DNA from: Holacanthus passer
Taxonomy: Eukaryota; Chordata; Actinopteri; Pomacanthidae
Reading direction: 5' to 3'
Length of the DNA stretch: 64,000 nucleotides
Assembly: GCA_025331565.1 (NCBI GenBank)
Contig: JAFREQ010000181.1
Coordinates: 62,001-126,000, forward strand
The position numbers and the translations under genes were made by a program. The notes beneath the pieces were generated by a model. The model saw nothing but the letters and a program-made list of their open reading frames with translations, did not search any database and was not told where the DNA came from. Positions 37,301 to 50,958 of the stretch are shown in pieces (the first letter of the stretch is position 1; each line of letters begins with the position of its first letter).

Positions 37301-40300
37301 CTGAAGGGAAGAAGGGCCTAAGGATCATTCAGGACCCAAATTACCGTCGTTACGGGAACACAGTGGACATGGACTCTGCTCTGGAGACATTTGTACCTCA
37401 CAGGTCAGATTCCAAAGCTACATTAAGCTACCACTGTTATTGTTTACAGTTTCTGTCTTCTGTGTTTTGTATGAAGTGACAATTCTAGTGTTTCTTTCAG
37501 TTCTTTCATGAATTTGTGTCTACAGATTAAAACAAATCAAGTAATTTTAGTTAGACATGAACATTACATAACACTAACATTATTGTGAAATTTTTGGATA
37601 TTTTTTTTTTTTTTTTTTAGTTTTTTTTTAATTCTCTAAAATCTCAGAAAACCACTTGAAGCATGTTGCTGTGGCCATATATTGCAAAGAGAGAAACATA
37701 AATGTTGTTCAACATGTGATCCTGTTTCAGATATTGAAAATGACAACTGTAAAGTGGACCGCAGAATTATACGTTATACGAATAGTGATATTTTTTGTTT
37801 CATGTCTCCTCTCTCTATAGCTCCTCCCCACAGCACATCGAAGAGTGTTGTGGTTGGCTGAGACAGAAACTGAATGAACTGAATAAAGAGCAGCACCACA
37901 TCGTGCATCAGCATCAGGAGCAGGTGAGTTTATTTATAATGTTGTACCAGTGTGGGTTCTAGTTGACGACGCCTAAATAATTCATTAGAACGCAGTAAAA
38001 CAGCATAACTTGACCAAGCACAGAAGGAAGGTTCGCCATATCTGAGCAGCCATGTGTGAGTGCACATGGGAGCCAGTTGGAGCCAAACCTGACACCTGTT
38101 GGTGCGGCTCTCAGTGGAGACAGGGAGGAGATGATGATAGATATTGAAAATGTCATCTCACGCCATTTATCTAACTACCAAAATTGTGCTCTGTCCACAT
38201 GTATTGGCAAGTGTGGAATTGGTGACACATTAAGGGTTCCCAAAATACAGAATGCATCCTGTGTGTCAGTCAGTGTTCAGCATGTTCTTCTTCTTTTTTC
38301 CTCAAGGCTGCCAACTGCGTTGTGGGAAATGTAGTGTATGAACGTCTGGCAGACCACGGCCCCAAACTTGGTCCTGTCAACAGGAAAAACCCTCTGGTTA
38401 CCAGGTAATGAATTTAAAGATATGGGTTTTAAGATAGAGGAACAGGGATGGCATAGATGAGGTACATTAAGGTAAAAGAGAGGTGATGGCAGGGAAAGAT
38501 GCTAAGAATTGTACCAGTAACCAGGACCACAAATGTAAAGTTTGTGCTAAGGGTGGTGATAAAGGAAAGGCCACTTGTTCAATAAAATCAAGAGTGATTA
38601 ATCACCTTGAAGCAATACAGCATAAATGTTTGAAGCTGATTCCATGGCAATCTACCTAAATATGCTGTGTGCGAAGTTGATATTATGGCTTGGTGGTAGT
38701 GAAAGAGGACAGCTCATGGAGTTTAAAAAAAAAAGGTGTGAAAGGCAATAATTTATGAACATTATGAAGCTGTAGCAACAAGATATCCTTCTCATACAGT
38801 TTTAGTGTGAACCCTGTCATTCATAACATGTTTCTCAGCACCACATGCTGTATATACTAATTTGTAATTCCACCATCCTACTGAAACAGGTGGTACTCTT
38901 TGTACCTTTATGAATAACAGACCCTCAAGACCCTCAAGACTGACTTAGTAATGAACAATCATGAATGAAAACACATCACATTGGTCTGGCTGTATGCAGC
39001 ATGTCAGTTACATAAGACAACTTCTTCCTCCCTTGTGAATTGTAACAGTGGAGGTTGATGACAGGCACATAGTAATGCCAGATAGAAAGGTTATGACTGC
39101 ATCCTTCACATCTAACAGGAATATGAGGTTCCAGATATACCAGGTGGAAAAGAGGTGCTAGTGTATAGTTGATCTCAGTGTTTTCATCTATCTGTCTCAG
39201 ATATTTCACCTTCCCATACGAGGAAATGACTCTGGAACAGGAGATGCAGCTGCTGGACCAGCCGGACAAGATGTGTCACTTCCTGGCTCACAACGGCTGG
39301 GTGATGGGTGATGATCCACTGCGCAACTTTGCTGAGCCAGGTAAATATAAGGACAGAGAAATAAAAAGAATAATGACACATAAACACACTGTAACTAAGG
39401 CATCACTTGGGATGGGATAAAATGCATTTGAATTTGTGTCTCCAGTGTCGATTAACTGGGACGTGAGACCCTTAATTCAATATAAGCTATTTTCAGATTA
39501 TATGTTGGACTGCTTGCACTGATGAAATTGTGACTGACTGTATTAGTACTTCTGTGTCTGTGCCACCTATAGGCTCCAATGTGTACCTGCGTCGGGAGCT
39601 GATATGCTGGGGAGACAGTGTCAAACTCCGCTATGGCAAAGGGCCTGAGGACTGCCCGTATCTGTGGGCCCACATGCAGAAATACACTGAAATCACCGCC
39701 AAATATTTTCATGGAGTCCGATTGGACAACTGCCACTCTACACCACTGCATGTAGCTGAGGTATGATTGAAATGTTAAGACTAAATTTCATTTCCTCAGT
39801 ACGATCAAAAACAAGATAAGGCTCAAAACCAAAATCCTAGTGTGCATCTAAATGTACTCACTGTTAGAAACACATTTCAAAAGAATACAGTCCTATGCAA
39901 CACTACCATAAAGTACAGCCTCAAAAATGACTATACAATTGAGTCAACACTCACACAACTACAGTTTCAACAAAAATGGAACATTTTGGGTTGCATTTAT
40001 TGAAGGTCTGTTGTGCTGCATTGCATTACATCATGCAGGTGTTTCTATTTTTCTATGCACACTGTGTAATATGAATAAGAGGTAAAGATACACATCGGCC
40101 TTTCTGTACATGTTCAATGCACTGATTTCTCATTGTGTCACAAGGTAACACATTTGCACTATTAGTGGATTTCCTACACACAAACCAGAAGAGAAACTTT
40201 GTTCAGGCGGGACATTGAACCCATTCCCCACACTTCCATTTATCTGGAAAAAAACCCTGCATATTTACCTGCCACCCCAGTCTAATGCTCAGGAATATTC

Positions 40301-43300
40301 TTGGCTATTTTTAAAATGACAATATCATGTTGTCTACCTAAAAGTACTGTCTAGCCGGAGGAGCTAGCTGGCCTGAAAACAAAACAACACTGTTGCTCAC
40401 TGTGAACACATTCTTGTGACAGACCTACAGGAAACAGTATGTGCTTACAGTGAGGACACTTACTGGTATAGTGTCCAAACCCTGTTTTGACACCATGAAG
40501 GTTTGTAGCATTAAATGTGATTAGGTGAAGAAGAAAAAGTCTAAATAATAAAAAATAATGTAAATTTGGTGAAAAGAAAACCTGGCTTTAATTGCAGACT
40601 GGTTTTATGTCATGCCAAGTCTTCATGTGTGTATAAATCATACTGCATATCAGTGTAACCCTGTTAACAGAAGACCCTTCTTCTCTCCCTGTCTGTAATG
40701 ATGGTGTATTGTCTTGTCCAGGCCATGTTAGATGCAGCCAGATCTGTCAGACACAATCTGTATGTGATAGCTGAACTGTTTACAGGCAGCGAGCTCATTG
40801 ACAATGTGTTTGTTAACCGGCTGGGAATTAGCAGCCTTATACGAGGTACATCTCTCAAGCATGAACTAACATTGTGTTTTTGTCTTTCTTCTCTTCACTT
40901 TATTGTTCTGCATTCTTCTTCGTACTCAAACATCACCTCTCTCTTTCTATATCTTAACTCTCACTCTCTGTGTTCATGGACTGTATGACTGCATGCTGTG
41001 GTGACTTTGAGGCCTGTTATCACTAACCCACTGCATCCCCTTCACATTAACTCTCCTCCTCCTCATTTTTTTTATCTGTTCCCCAACCTCCTACTCCTTC
41101 TCCCTCTTTCCTAAACATGACCTCTTGCTCTGTCTGCACTGGTTTCGGTGTGTTGCCTTGCTGTGGTTAACCAGTTCATGCTGGACGTGGCCAGAAGAGT
41201 TTGTCCTAACCTGTATGTGGTGGCTGAACTGTTCACCGGCAGTGAGGAGCTGGATAATGTCTTCGTAACCAAGCTAGGGATCACATCACTTATACGAGGT
41301 ACAGTCAATTATATGTTATATATGCACACACACTACATACACCTATATACAGTATATTCATTAACATTAAATAAACAGACACTTTGGGGTACCAAGGTAG
41401 GGTAGGTATTTATGTTGCTTGTGCACATAATTTATGGTTACATACAATAATAATAATAATAATGATGATAATAAAAACCATTTAGAAAATATTGAATATT
41501 CTGGAGCAGTCACACCTGTTAGCCCTTCATTTATTTACTGACGCTAATCTTGTGTTGTCCACCAGCTCTCAACACCTGCATTGCCTGATTGGAATGTGGC
41601 ACAGCTTGAATGTGTGAAGTTACCCACAGTGCTGCAGCAGTATAGATTGTGTTGTGATAACGGTCCTCCCTCTCATGAACATTTCCTCACCCCGCATGCT
41701 GTCCACAGAGGCTATGTCAGCTGGTGACAGCCATGAAGAAGGCAGATTGGTCTATCGATACGGAGGTGAGCCAGTCGGAGCTTTCGTTCAGCCAAGTCTC
41801 CGCCCACTGATGCCATCCATCGCCCATGCCATGTTCCTTGATGTAACCCATGACAACGAGTGTCCCATACAGGTGGGTCACCGTCTTGGTTAGGTTAGGA
41901 TGGGGTTAAATGACTGGAGATGGTATATAAGATATAAGGTATATCTTATCTTTATTTTTTTTACATGACCATATCTCAGCCTAAAAAACAGCTATGTTTG
42001 TTTTGTTTGTTCCTAAATATATTCTCGTACTTCATGCAATGTATAAAAATCAATTTTAATAGTCTTTATTCTGTTGATTCATTCTCTATTTTTCCCTGCT
42101 CAAAGAAGTATAACGTAAAACATGACATAATGACCAGTCAAAGAGTAATTGTGATAAGGTCCCTGTGATCCACTGTAACAGGTTAAACTATCCAGATAAA
42201 AGGTTTATGCAGTAATTGCTGCGTGTTTGCCTCTCTTTGTTATACAGCTGCGTTCAGCACTGGACTCCCTCCCCAGCTCTGCTGTAGTCTCTATGGCCTG
42301 CTGTGCTACTGGTTCTACTAGAGGATATGATGAATTAGTGCCACATCAGGTGATTTACAAAAACACACACAAGCCCTTACTTCCATCTGATACCATTTTG
42401 GCTCGAGCATTTCTTAGTGTTTAACCATAATTATGCTTTGTTTTAGGACTGTTTTAGAACAAATTCCCAAATATGAATTACCAAACAGCTCTTGCAAATA
42501 TGAAAATATGGTTAATGCTAGTTTGTTGACTAGATTACCAGACATTCTTGACAGTGCTTGGTGTGTGGTTGTAGATCTCTGTGGTGAAGGAGGAGCGTTT
42601 TTACCCCAAGTGGAACCCCTCAGCATCCCCCACCTCCACTGGTGAGGTTGGATCAGAGACTGGCATCATAGCTGGGAAACTGGCACTCAACAAGCTGCAC
42701 CAGGAACTGGCTGCCAAGGGATTCATACAGGTATCATAAAGCACTTTGTGAGTTATAATAGAATAAAACATCAGCTCACACTAAAAGCAGTTTCTGCTCA
42801 TTCAGCCAACCGTTTTTAATGTAAACAAAGGAAAGCAGAATGACCAGAAATATCTCTGGTGCTTTCCTACAGATTACTTATCAGGAAACAGATTGTCCAA
42901 GTTTAATCTCTTGTATAATCATCTTCCTCTCCAGGTGTATGTAGACCAGGTTGATGCAGATATTGTTGCAGTTACTCGTCACTGTCCCAGCACACACCAG
43001 TCTGTAGTGTCAGTGTGCAGGACAGCCTTCTGGGACCCCAAAACCCACCAATACGACACCAACGTGCCACCCATGTTTATACCTGGTATGACGATAACAT
43101 TATCATCTTTATGTTAGAAATCAAGTGTGTATTTCTAAATGTTTTTACTGCATTATCTTTGTAGTATTTATGTGTTTTTTGCACTTTCTCGTGACACTAT
43201 ATCAAAATTCTGTCAAAGAATCTGAAAACCAAGTTTTCCAACAAGGCTTCGTAATGCTGAGAACATTTTTCTCCCCCTCTCTGTCTCTCTCTCAAGGGAA

Positions 43301-46300
43301 GATAGAGGAAGTGGTATTGGAGGCAAGGACAGTGGAAAGGCATGCTGGGAGTTATAAGAAGGACACCAACTACATCAATGGCATGCCAGAATACACTGTG
43401 GAAATAAAAGAGCATATTCCCGTAAATATTGCTCTGATCATTTTCATCATTCTAATTCTGTGTATGATTGAAATAAGTTATATATACCTGTGTGTGTATG
43501 TGTATGTGTCTGTGTGTATAGTTACAGGAGAGTACAGTGGTGAAGCAAGCTGGAGTGACATCTAAAGGTCGATCAGAGTTTGTGCAGGAAATCACTTTTC
43601 AGAAGCTGACACCTGGCAGTGTCATTGCCTTCAGGTAATCCACACAGACCTACACAAATTTTCAGTACGAAAGTGAATTGCACACATCTGCATTATCATT
43701 GAAGAAAGATTGCCTGGAATATTTATTTTTTTTTACAAACAAATGTTTTAACATTGTACGTTTTGGTCAGTTGTTGGTCACAAAGTTTCCTGTCACTCTC
43801 TCCCTTCCTCACAGGGTTAGTTTGGACCCCAAGGCCCAGAAGTTGGTGGGGGTGCTGAGGTATTATCTGTCCCAGTTCAGCCCAAAATACAGGAGAGGCA
43901 GTGTAGCAGAGGAAAATCCACCAGAAGCATTGCAGAAACCCCTGGCACAGTGAGTACACATGTTCACACATCAGTCCTGCCCCAGTGAGACACGCCTATT
44001 AGTTTTCCATTTGTTTGTATGGAGACAATAAAGGTAAAACCCCACCTAAACTAGGTTTATTTTTTACACTCAGAATAGACTTTAGCATCCATTTAGAGTG
44101 AAATTTATCATGATAGACCAGAGTCAGAGAGTTACTCAAATGTAAAGGGAAACTCGATTTTAGACATCGAATTCTGTTTACAGGTATTGTGGAGTACTAA
44201 TGCGATATGTGAAATAAGTTGTACAAAGCCTTTTATTGCTTCAAAGGATGTGTGAAGTCTCTTCAATTGCCTCACATCAGTTGATGGGAGATACAAGACA
44301 AATCTGGGTGTTTGGAGATAGACAGAAGTGAGCTTACCAGACCTCTGTACTCTCTACTTGAGGCAGTCTATGAAAATGACAGCGACTGTGAATATAAACA
44401 ATGTATGAAATGTGAAGTTTTTATTTTAAAGCTGTGTGTGTCTCACAGGCTGATGTCTAAGCTGACGTTAGCAGACCTGAATGTCCTGCTGTTTCGCTGT
44501 GACGCAGAAGAACAAGAAGATGGGGGAGGCTGTTACAGTATCCCAGGATGGGAGACCCTCAAGTATTCTGGACTCCAAGGTAGGTACAAAGCATTTACAC
44601 ATATATACAGTGGGGTCCAAGAGTCTGAAACCACATTGAAAATCTTCAATATTTTCACATAAACCTGGAAATAGTCCGAAAATTATGAGGACATGTAAAA
44701 TGAAGAAGAAACCTTTAAGATTCTGCAATATTTCTAGGTCAGCAATCATATTTAAGCAAATGTCGCCCTTTGTGCTTTAATGACAGCATGTAATCCAACT
44801 AGCATGGACTCCACAACTTTGTGCAAAACCTGATGACTGATGATATGCCAGTATGATGTCATTATACTGCTGCAGTACGAATCCTTCCCCACAAAGATAC
44901 AAACCAGAGGATACAGCATGTCTCTGAAGAATGGAGTGGCACTTCTCGAGTCAGGGTGTAGTCAGTAAATAGGACTTTTTTCCTGCCATCCATTGTGAAA
45001 TCCTGATATTTTGTAGCCCACTCCAAGCCTTGTTACCCCTCCTAAGAAGAGGTTTAGAAACTGAACCATTCCAATTTTTTTGAGTTTCAGAGTTCCATGC
45101 ACTGTCCCCTTAGAAAGCTTTCCTCTGATATGAAGCTGAGAAAGACCCTCTTTGCTCAGAAAAGATTCTATGTAACTATAAAAACTGTACACCTGCATAA
45201 TGCATCTTGTACCACATGTTTATCAAACAACACTGGGGAGATGTAGCCCCAAACCAAACCCCTTGTGTGTTTTGTCTTCATAATATTTGACCTTGGTTGT
45301 TCTCATATTGCTGGCCTAATATGGCAGGAGTGTAAAAGTAGTTGCTGTTGTGTGTCTGCAGGTCTCATGTCAGTATTGGCTGATATCCGCCCCAACAATG
45401 ACCTGGGCCATCCTGTATGTGCTAACCTCAGACAAGGGGACTGGCTCATAGACTTTGTCTCCAACAGACTGATACACAGAGAGGGACCACTGGCACAGGT
45501 GAGGCTTTTACAGCCCTAAAGGGTCATTTCACCCAAATTATAAAAAGACATGTTTTTTAAATTTATCTCTACATAGATTTGGTTTTATTTGTTCAGGTCT
45601 TGAAATATCTGTCTTTGATATTTCTCCTGAGATTTCAGTACAATGAAGGTGAATGGAATATTTTTTATGGTGCTCAAAAATTAAAAAAAAAAAAATTTAT
45701 TTAGATAAGTATTATTTAAGTTAATTATATTTATTTTTAAAGCTAATCATCTATACTGCGCATCTATTCTCATATTTCTACTGCTGTCATTTTTCAATCA
45801 CTATCAATCAATGAGTATCAATCTCTCAAAAAACAAAAACATTTTTGCATGGCCAGCGCTGCTTGGGGTAAGGATATGTGAGAAAATATGTATTGAGCCT
45901 TTAAAACAACAGATCCATTTCCCTACCTGCAGCACCATTGCTCAGTGGAAAGTAATATTTCTGCAGGACAATTCAAACAACTGAGAGCAACGGTTTGAAT
46001 ATAAAGAAGGATGCTAATATTCTCTGAGCTACATACCTGTAAATATGTATAAATAAACATAAATGATAAAAATAAGATAAAAAAATTTATAATCAATAAC
46101 TTAATTACCTTTCTCTACTATTAGTCCCATTGGTTCCTTCTTTATGGTAAATTTCCACAGTCCTTAAGTTGATCCTGGAACAGATTGTTGTAACATTGTG
46201 TGTTTGCAGGTGGGTGAGTGGTTGGGAGCCATGTTTAACTACTTGAAACACATCCCACGTTACCTCATCCCCTGTTATTTTGATGCCATCCTGGTGTCAA

Positions 46301-48511
46301 CCTACACCACAGCTCTGGATGCAACTCACAAACTCATGTCAAGGTAGGATAGACTCTGGAGATTGTAATGTTGAGCTCTGAAATTCAAATGTAAAACTAT
46401 GACTATCAAGGACTGATTTGGTGCAGTCAACAAGCACATTTCCTGTCTTGCTGGAGCTGCTTATTATCCATATCCTTGTCCAAACAGTTTCATCCAGAAT
46501 GGCTCCAGCTTTGTTCGTCACCTGGCACTGGGCTCAGTTCAGATGTGTGGTGTTGGGCGCTTCCCTGCCCTCCCTCCCCTTTCTACAAAAATTGAAGATG
46601 TTCCCTACCGCATCAGTCCAATCACAGGCCAGAAGGAGCAGTGCTGTGTCTCATTGGCTGCAGGTAGCCTAGCAAAAGACATTTAGTGTTGTCTCTATGG
46701 ATACATTTAAGACTAAGTAAACTGAAATGACTGGCTGTTATTATTTCATGCCTTTAAATCACCAGAAGTGTGAGATGAAGATTAGATTAAATATTTAAAT
46801 ATAATATACACATAGGTTGACAGTCATTAACTGTTTTAACTCACATGCTAATTGATATTCTTTAGGTCTTCCTCATTTCTCCTCTGGGATTTTCCGTTGT
46901 TGGGGCAGAGACACTTTCATCGCTCTCAGAGGACTGATGCTGCTTACTGGGAGACATACTGAGGCTCGGTATGTACAATAGGCATTTGTGTGTCACTGCT
47001 GTGGCCACATCAGCCTGGAAGAGTCCATAGTAACTAAACTCTAAACTGAACCATTCTGTCTCATGTTCCCCATAGTAACATCATCCTGGCATTTGCGGGG
47101 ACACTGCGTCACGGTTTGATCCCTAACCTGCTGGGTGAGGGTCAGTGTGCTAGATACAACTGTCGTGATGCTGTGTGGTGGTGGCTGCAGTGCATTCAGG
47201 TAGGAGGACACAAATGGCCAAGAACATTGACATATTATTGCCTAACACAGTAAAGTTGCTCTGGTGAATGTGTTAACACTAGTTACTTATATACACATCC
47301 AGCAGACACAGACCAACATTAGTATTTATTTGTGGTCGTGTTTTTGTCCACCAGATAAATGTAAGTCCAATATTCTCTCTCTTTTAGCTCTCGTTTAGTC
47401 TTTACCAACTCCTGAAAAAAATAACTTGCTCTTTAACTGCTAAGTGCTCCAATCTGTTTCTAAATTTCTCAGCCATCTGGTGCTGGATAGGTAGTGCAAT
47501 GTTTTTTTTTCCACAGAGAGCAGCTGTCTGCTGCTGCTGGAAACTGCAGAGTTTCTAATAATCCCCTTTGGATTCATCAGTACAAGTCACCCTATTCACA
47601 TGACACATGATAGTCATAGTTCAACTATGCATCATTAATATAAATATAAAGCTTAGGGCAGCTTTAAAGTGTGGAAAAAGTCCCTGCAGCTGATATAATT
47701 AGCCTCCATGACTACCAAACTTGCTTGTATAAATAAGGAACATGGGGACAATGATCAGTTGCTTATGACTGACTATATGTTCAGTCTTTGGTCACCTCAC
47801 AAATAACCTGAGAGAGGCATTTGTTTAATATTCTTCTAATGGCATTTCTCCTTTTAAAAAGAAAGCATTTATACCAAATGTTGTTTCATGTTTGGCTTGG
47901 ATTGAAATGATAAACTGAAAGATGAGCAATTTGGTCACAAGTACACTCAGTTGTGGTGAGTGTAACAGCTTGTAATTAGCCAAACGGTTGGTAGGAAAGA
48001 GGGACTTTTGCTGTGTCATAAGATGTAGTTTGGAACTACTACATGATTCATGTTAGCTGAGATAAATGATCTACATTTCAAATACCAAAAATAAATCAAA
48101 GAAAGTTTGGTTTAGACTGTCTAATTTAAGGGATTGTTTCAGTTTAATAGATGTTTAAGTTATAAACCTTTATGAATATTTCTTCCCTGCAGTTGATTTC
48201 ACAATCATTATGCTTCTATTGCTTTTGCTGTTGATCTGTTTTCACTCCCCTGTAAAGTTATTTCTAAATATATACAGACAAGTTGTATCTAAGTATCTAT
48301 TAACCTAATTATTCAAATAAATTGATATGTATGATCTAGTGTTATGTTATAATGATGTACTTTATTAATTATACTTAGTATGTGCTTTTATTCAGGACTA
48401 TACTGCCCATGTTCCTCAAGGGCATGAAATCCTTCGCTGCCCCATCACACGCATGTACCCTGCTGATGACTGTGAACCCTGCAAACCTGAAGAGGTGGTA
48501 TGTGCAGCTAA

Positions 48512-48549
<38 letters not shown>

Positions 48550-50425
48550 TACAGGGTAGCAGTGTGCTCTGCTGTCTGCCACAGTGTCTTTCTTGATACT
48601 ACCACTAGGAGTCACTAAGGTTTAAAATGATGAAGGCCTACACACACACACACATTTCAATCAAACATTCAACCATTATTGTACAAATGTGTAACTTCAC
48701 AGTATGTGTGTGTGTGTGTGTTTGTGTGTGTATGTATGTAGGAGCAGCCTCTGTATGATGTGATACAGGAGGCTCTGCAGCGCCACCTGGAGGGAATTTC
48801 ATTCAGAGAGAGGAATGCTGGACCCAAGATAGACATGAACATGAGAGATGAAGGTAGGACAGGGAGTGTGTGTCAGTGTTCATTTGACAAGAATTTTAAA
48901 TGTTGTTTTAGTCTAAGTTGCTTACTGAAAGTTGAAGTTTGGTTTATGTCACATTTTAGCCTTTATGTTTTTTTGTTTTGTTTTTGTTCAATTTTATTCA
49001 GAATTTTCTCAGACAGTTTCACAGTACTATAATGGATTTTGCTGAAGGATATTTCTCCTGGTTGTAAAAATTCCAGTCAGAAGTAAGCATCACTTGAACT
49101 ATGTGTTACTGACATACATTACTCTTTACATATGTCATGTTTCCCACACAACACAATACAACAACCCTTTCTGGCCTGTGCATACTTGGTGGCGCAAGTG
49201 ATGCGACAGATTAGATGTAATCAAATTATGGGCCTGTGTAGGGCCCCTCTGTCACTGCGACATGTGAGGAATTATAGGAAAGGTCACAGCCTGCCTATCA
49301 AAACAGACATTTTAGATATTGCTGAGGTCTTCTGCTAAATTCAGCTTCATGTTGTTAAGGCAGATGAGCATTAACTGGGAAACATCACATTTATTCACTC
49401 CACATGGAGCTAAAATGAATCTCAAATTACATTAAATGTTCGCCAAAAGAGTTAGCATTTGTTCATGAGTCATAAGAAATTATAAATGATCTTTTAGCAG
49501 GAGTAGATGTTTACTGTAAACTTGGCTCTCTCACATTTAACATTCCTCCACAGAGCAAGGTGAGCTAAATCCACCAAAAACTTGGAGCTCTAGTAACACT
49601 ACATTTAGTTGTAAAAGCAAATTAACATACAGCACATACATGCTATTGAATCAGTCTACATACATAGTTGATATTTACTTTGGCAGATGGTAGGTGAGCA
49701 GGATGATGAGTCTTCAGGTGTCTTTTTAATTTGGTTGTGTATCTTCTACCCATAATACATTCATGACTTAGACTTAGACTTAGACTTAGACTGTATTGTC
49801 GTTTCTCAAATTACACAGCAGTGCATTTGGGTAATGAAATTTTGTTGCAATGGCTTCCAGAGTTGTGTCAGCAGTGTAATACAGACATACACCAAGCAGG
49901 GAAAATCCAATGAGAAAGACGCAGTGAGAAATTTGTACTTTCACTTGCAGATAAATGATTGGCTGAAAAGGAAAACAACCAATGCTTTGAGATGACTGCT
50001 GTGATCTTACAGAGCCAACTAATTCTTATCGTCTTTACTTATCAGTGCGTAATGAACAGAGATTTCACTGTCGTTTTTGTTGTCAGTATTTTCTTCATTT
50101 ACACTGTTGGTCCAATTTGTCATGAAGTAAAAGTACATCAATGAATACTTTTTGTCTAAATTAACACTGTTGTGTGTGTAACACACACACTATATATGTA
50201 CAAATAAAATAATACCTGGAGGTCTTTCACTCCTTCCCAGGCTTCAACGTGGCTGCTAAGGTGGATCCAGCCACAGGTTTTGTGACTGGAGGAAACCGCT
50301 TTAACTGTGGCACATGGATGGACAAAATGGGAGAGAGTGAGAGAGCAAGGAACAAAGGCATGCCTGCTACTCCAAGGTAACACAAACAAACTAAACACAT
50401 GCGCGTGCGTACACACACACACACA

Positions 50426-50481
<56 letters not shown>

Positions 50482-50573
50482 TACTTCTATAAACAGCTCT
50501 TTGAAGTTGTGAGGGTCAGCCAAAATGTCCTCACTTTCCAAAGACATCCTCATCCTCACTATGTAGCCAGTAT

Positions 50574-50610
<37 letters not shown>

Positions 50611-50907
50611 ATTTGCTATTTACCTCAGTTTTACATCATCATAATGGTGTAAGTTTGAGTTGTGGATTGTTGGTTGAAGAAAACAAGACATTTGAAGGAG
50701 TAATAAATAATATAATGAAAATAATAATTGAAAAAATAATCAAGACAGCAATCAGTAATGACAAAAGAGTTTGTTTTCACTTTTTCTGTCCAGAGATGGA
50801 GCAGCAGTGGAGATAGTTGGTCTCAGTAAGTCAGCTGTTCGCTGGGTTGTGGAGCTCCATGCCAAAGGACTGTTCCCCCATGATGGAGCTAAAGTACACA
50901 GAGATGG

Positions 50908-50958
<51 letters not shown>

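Noticed and set aside
40722..40845. Exon 13A as a dead duplicate (pseudoexon)
   Set aside because: It has intact splice sites, an open frame, the catalytic Glu and mostly conservative or silent differences from 13B.
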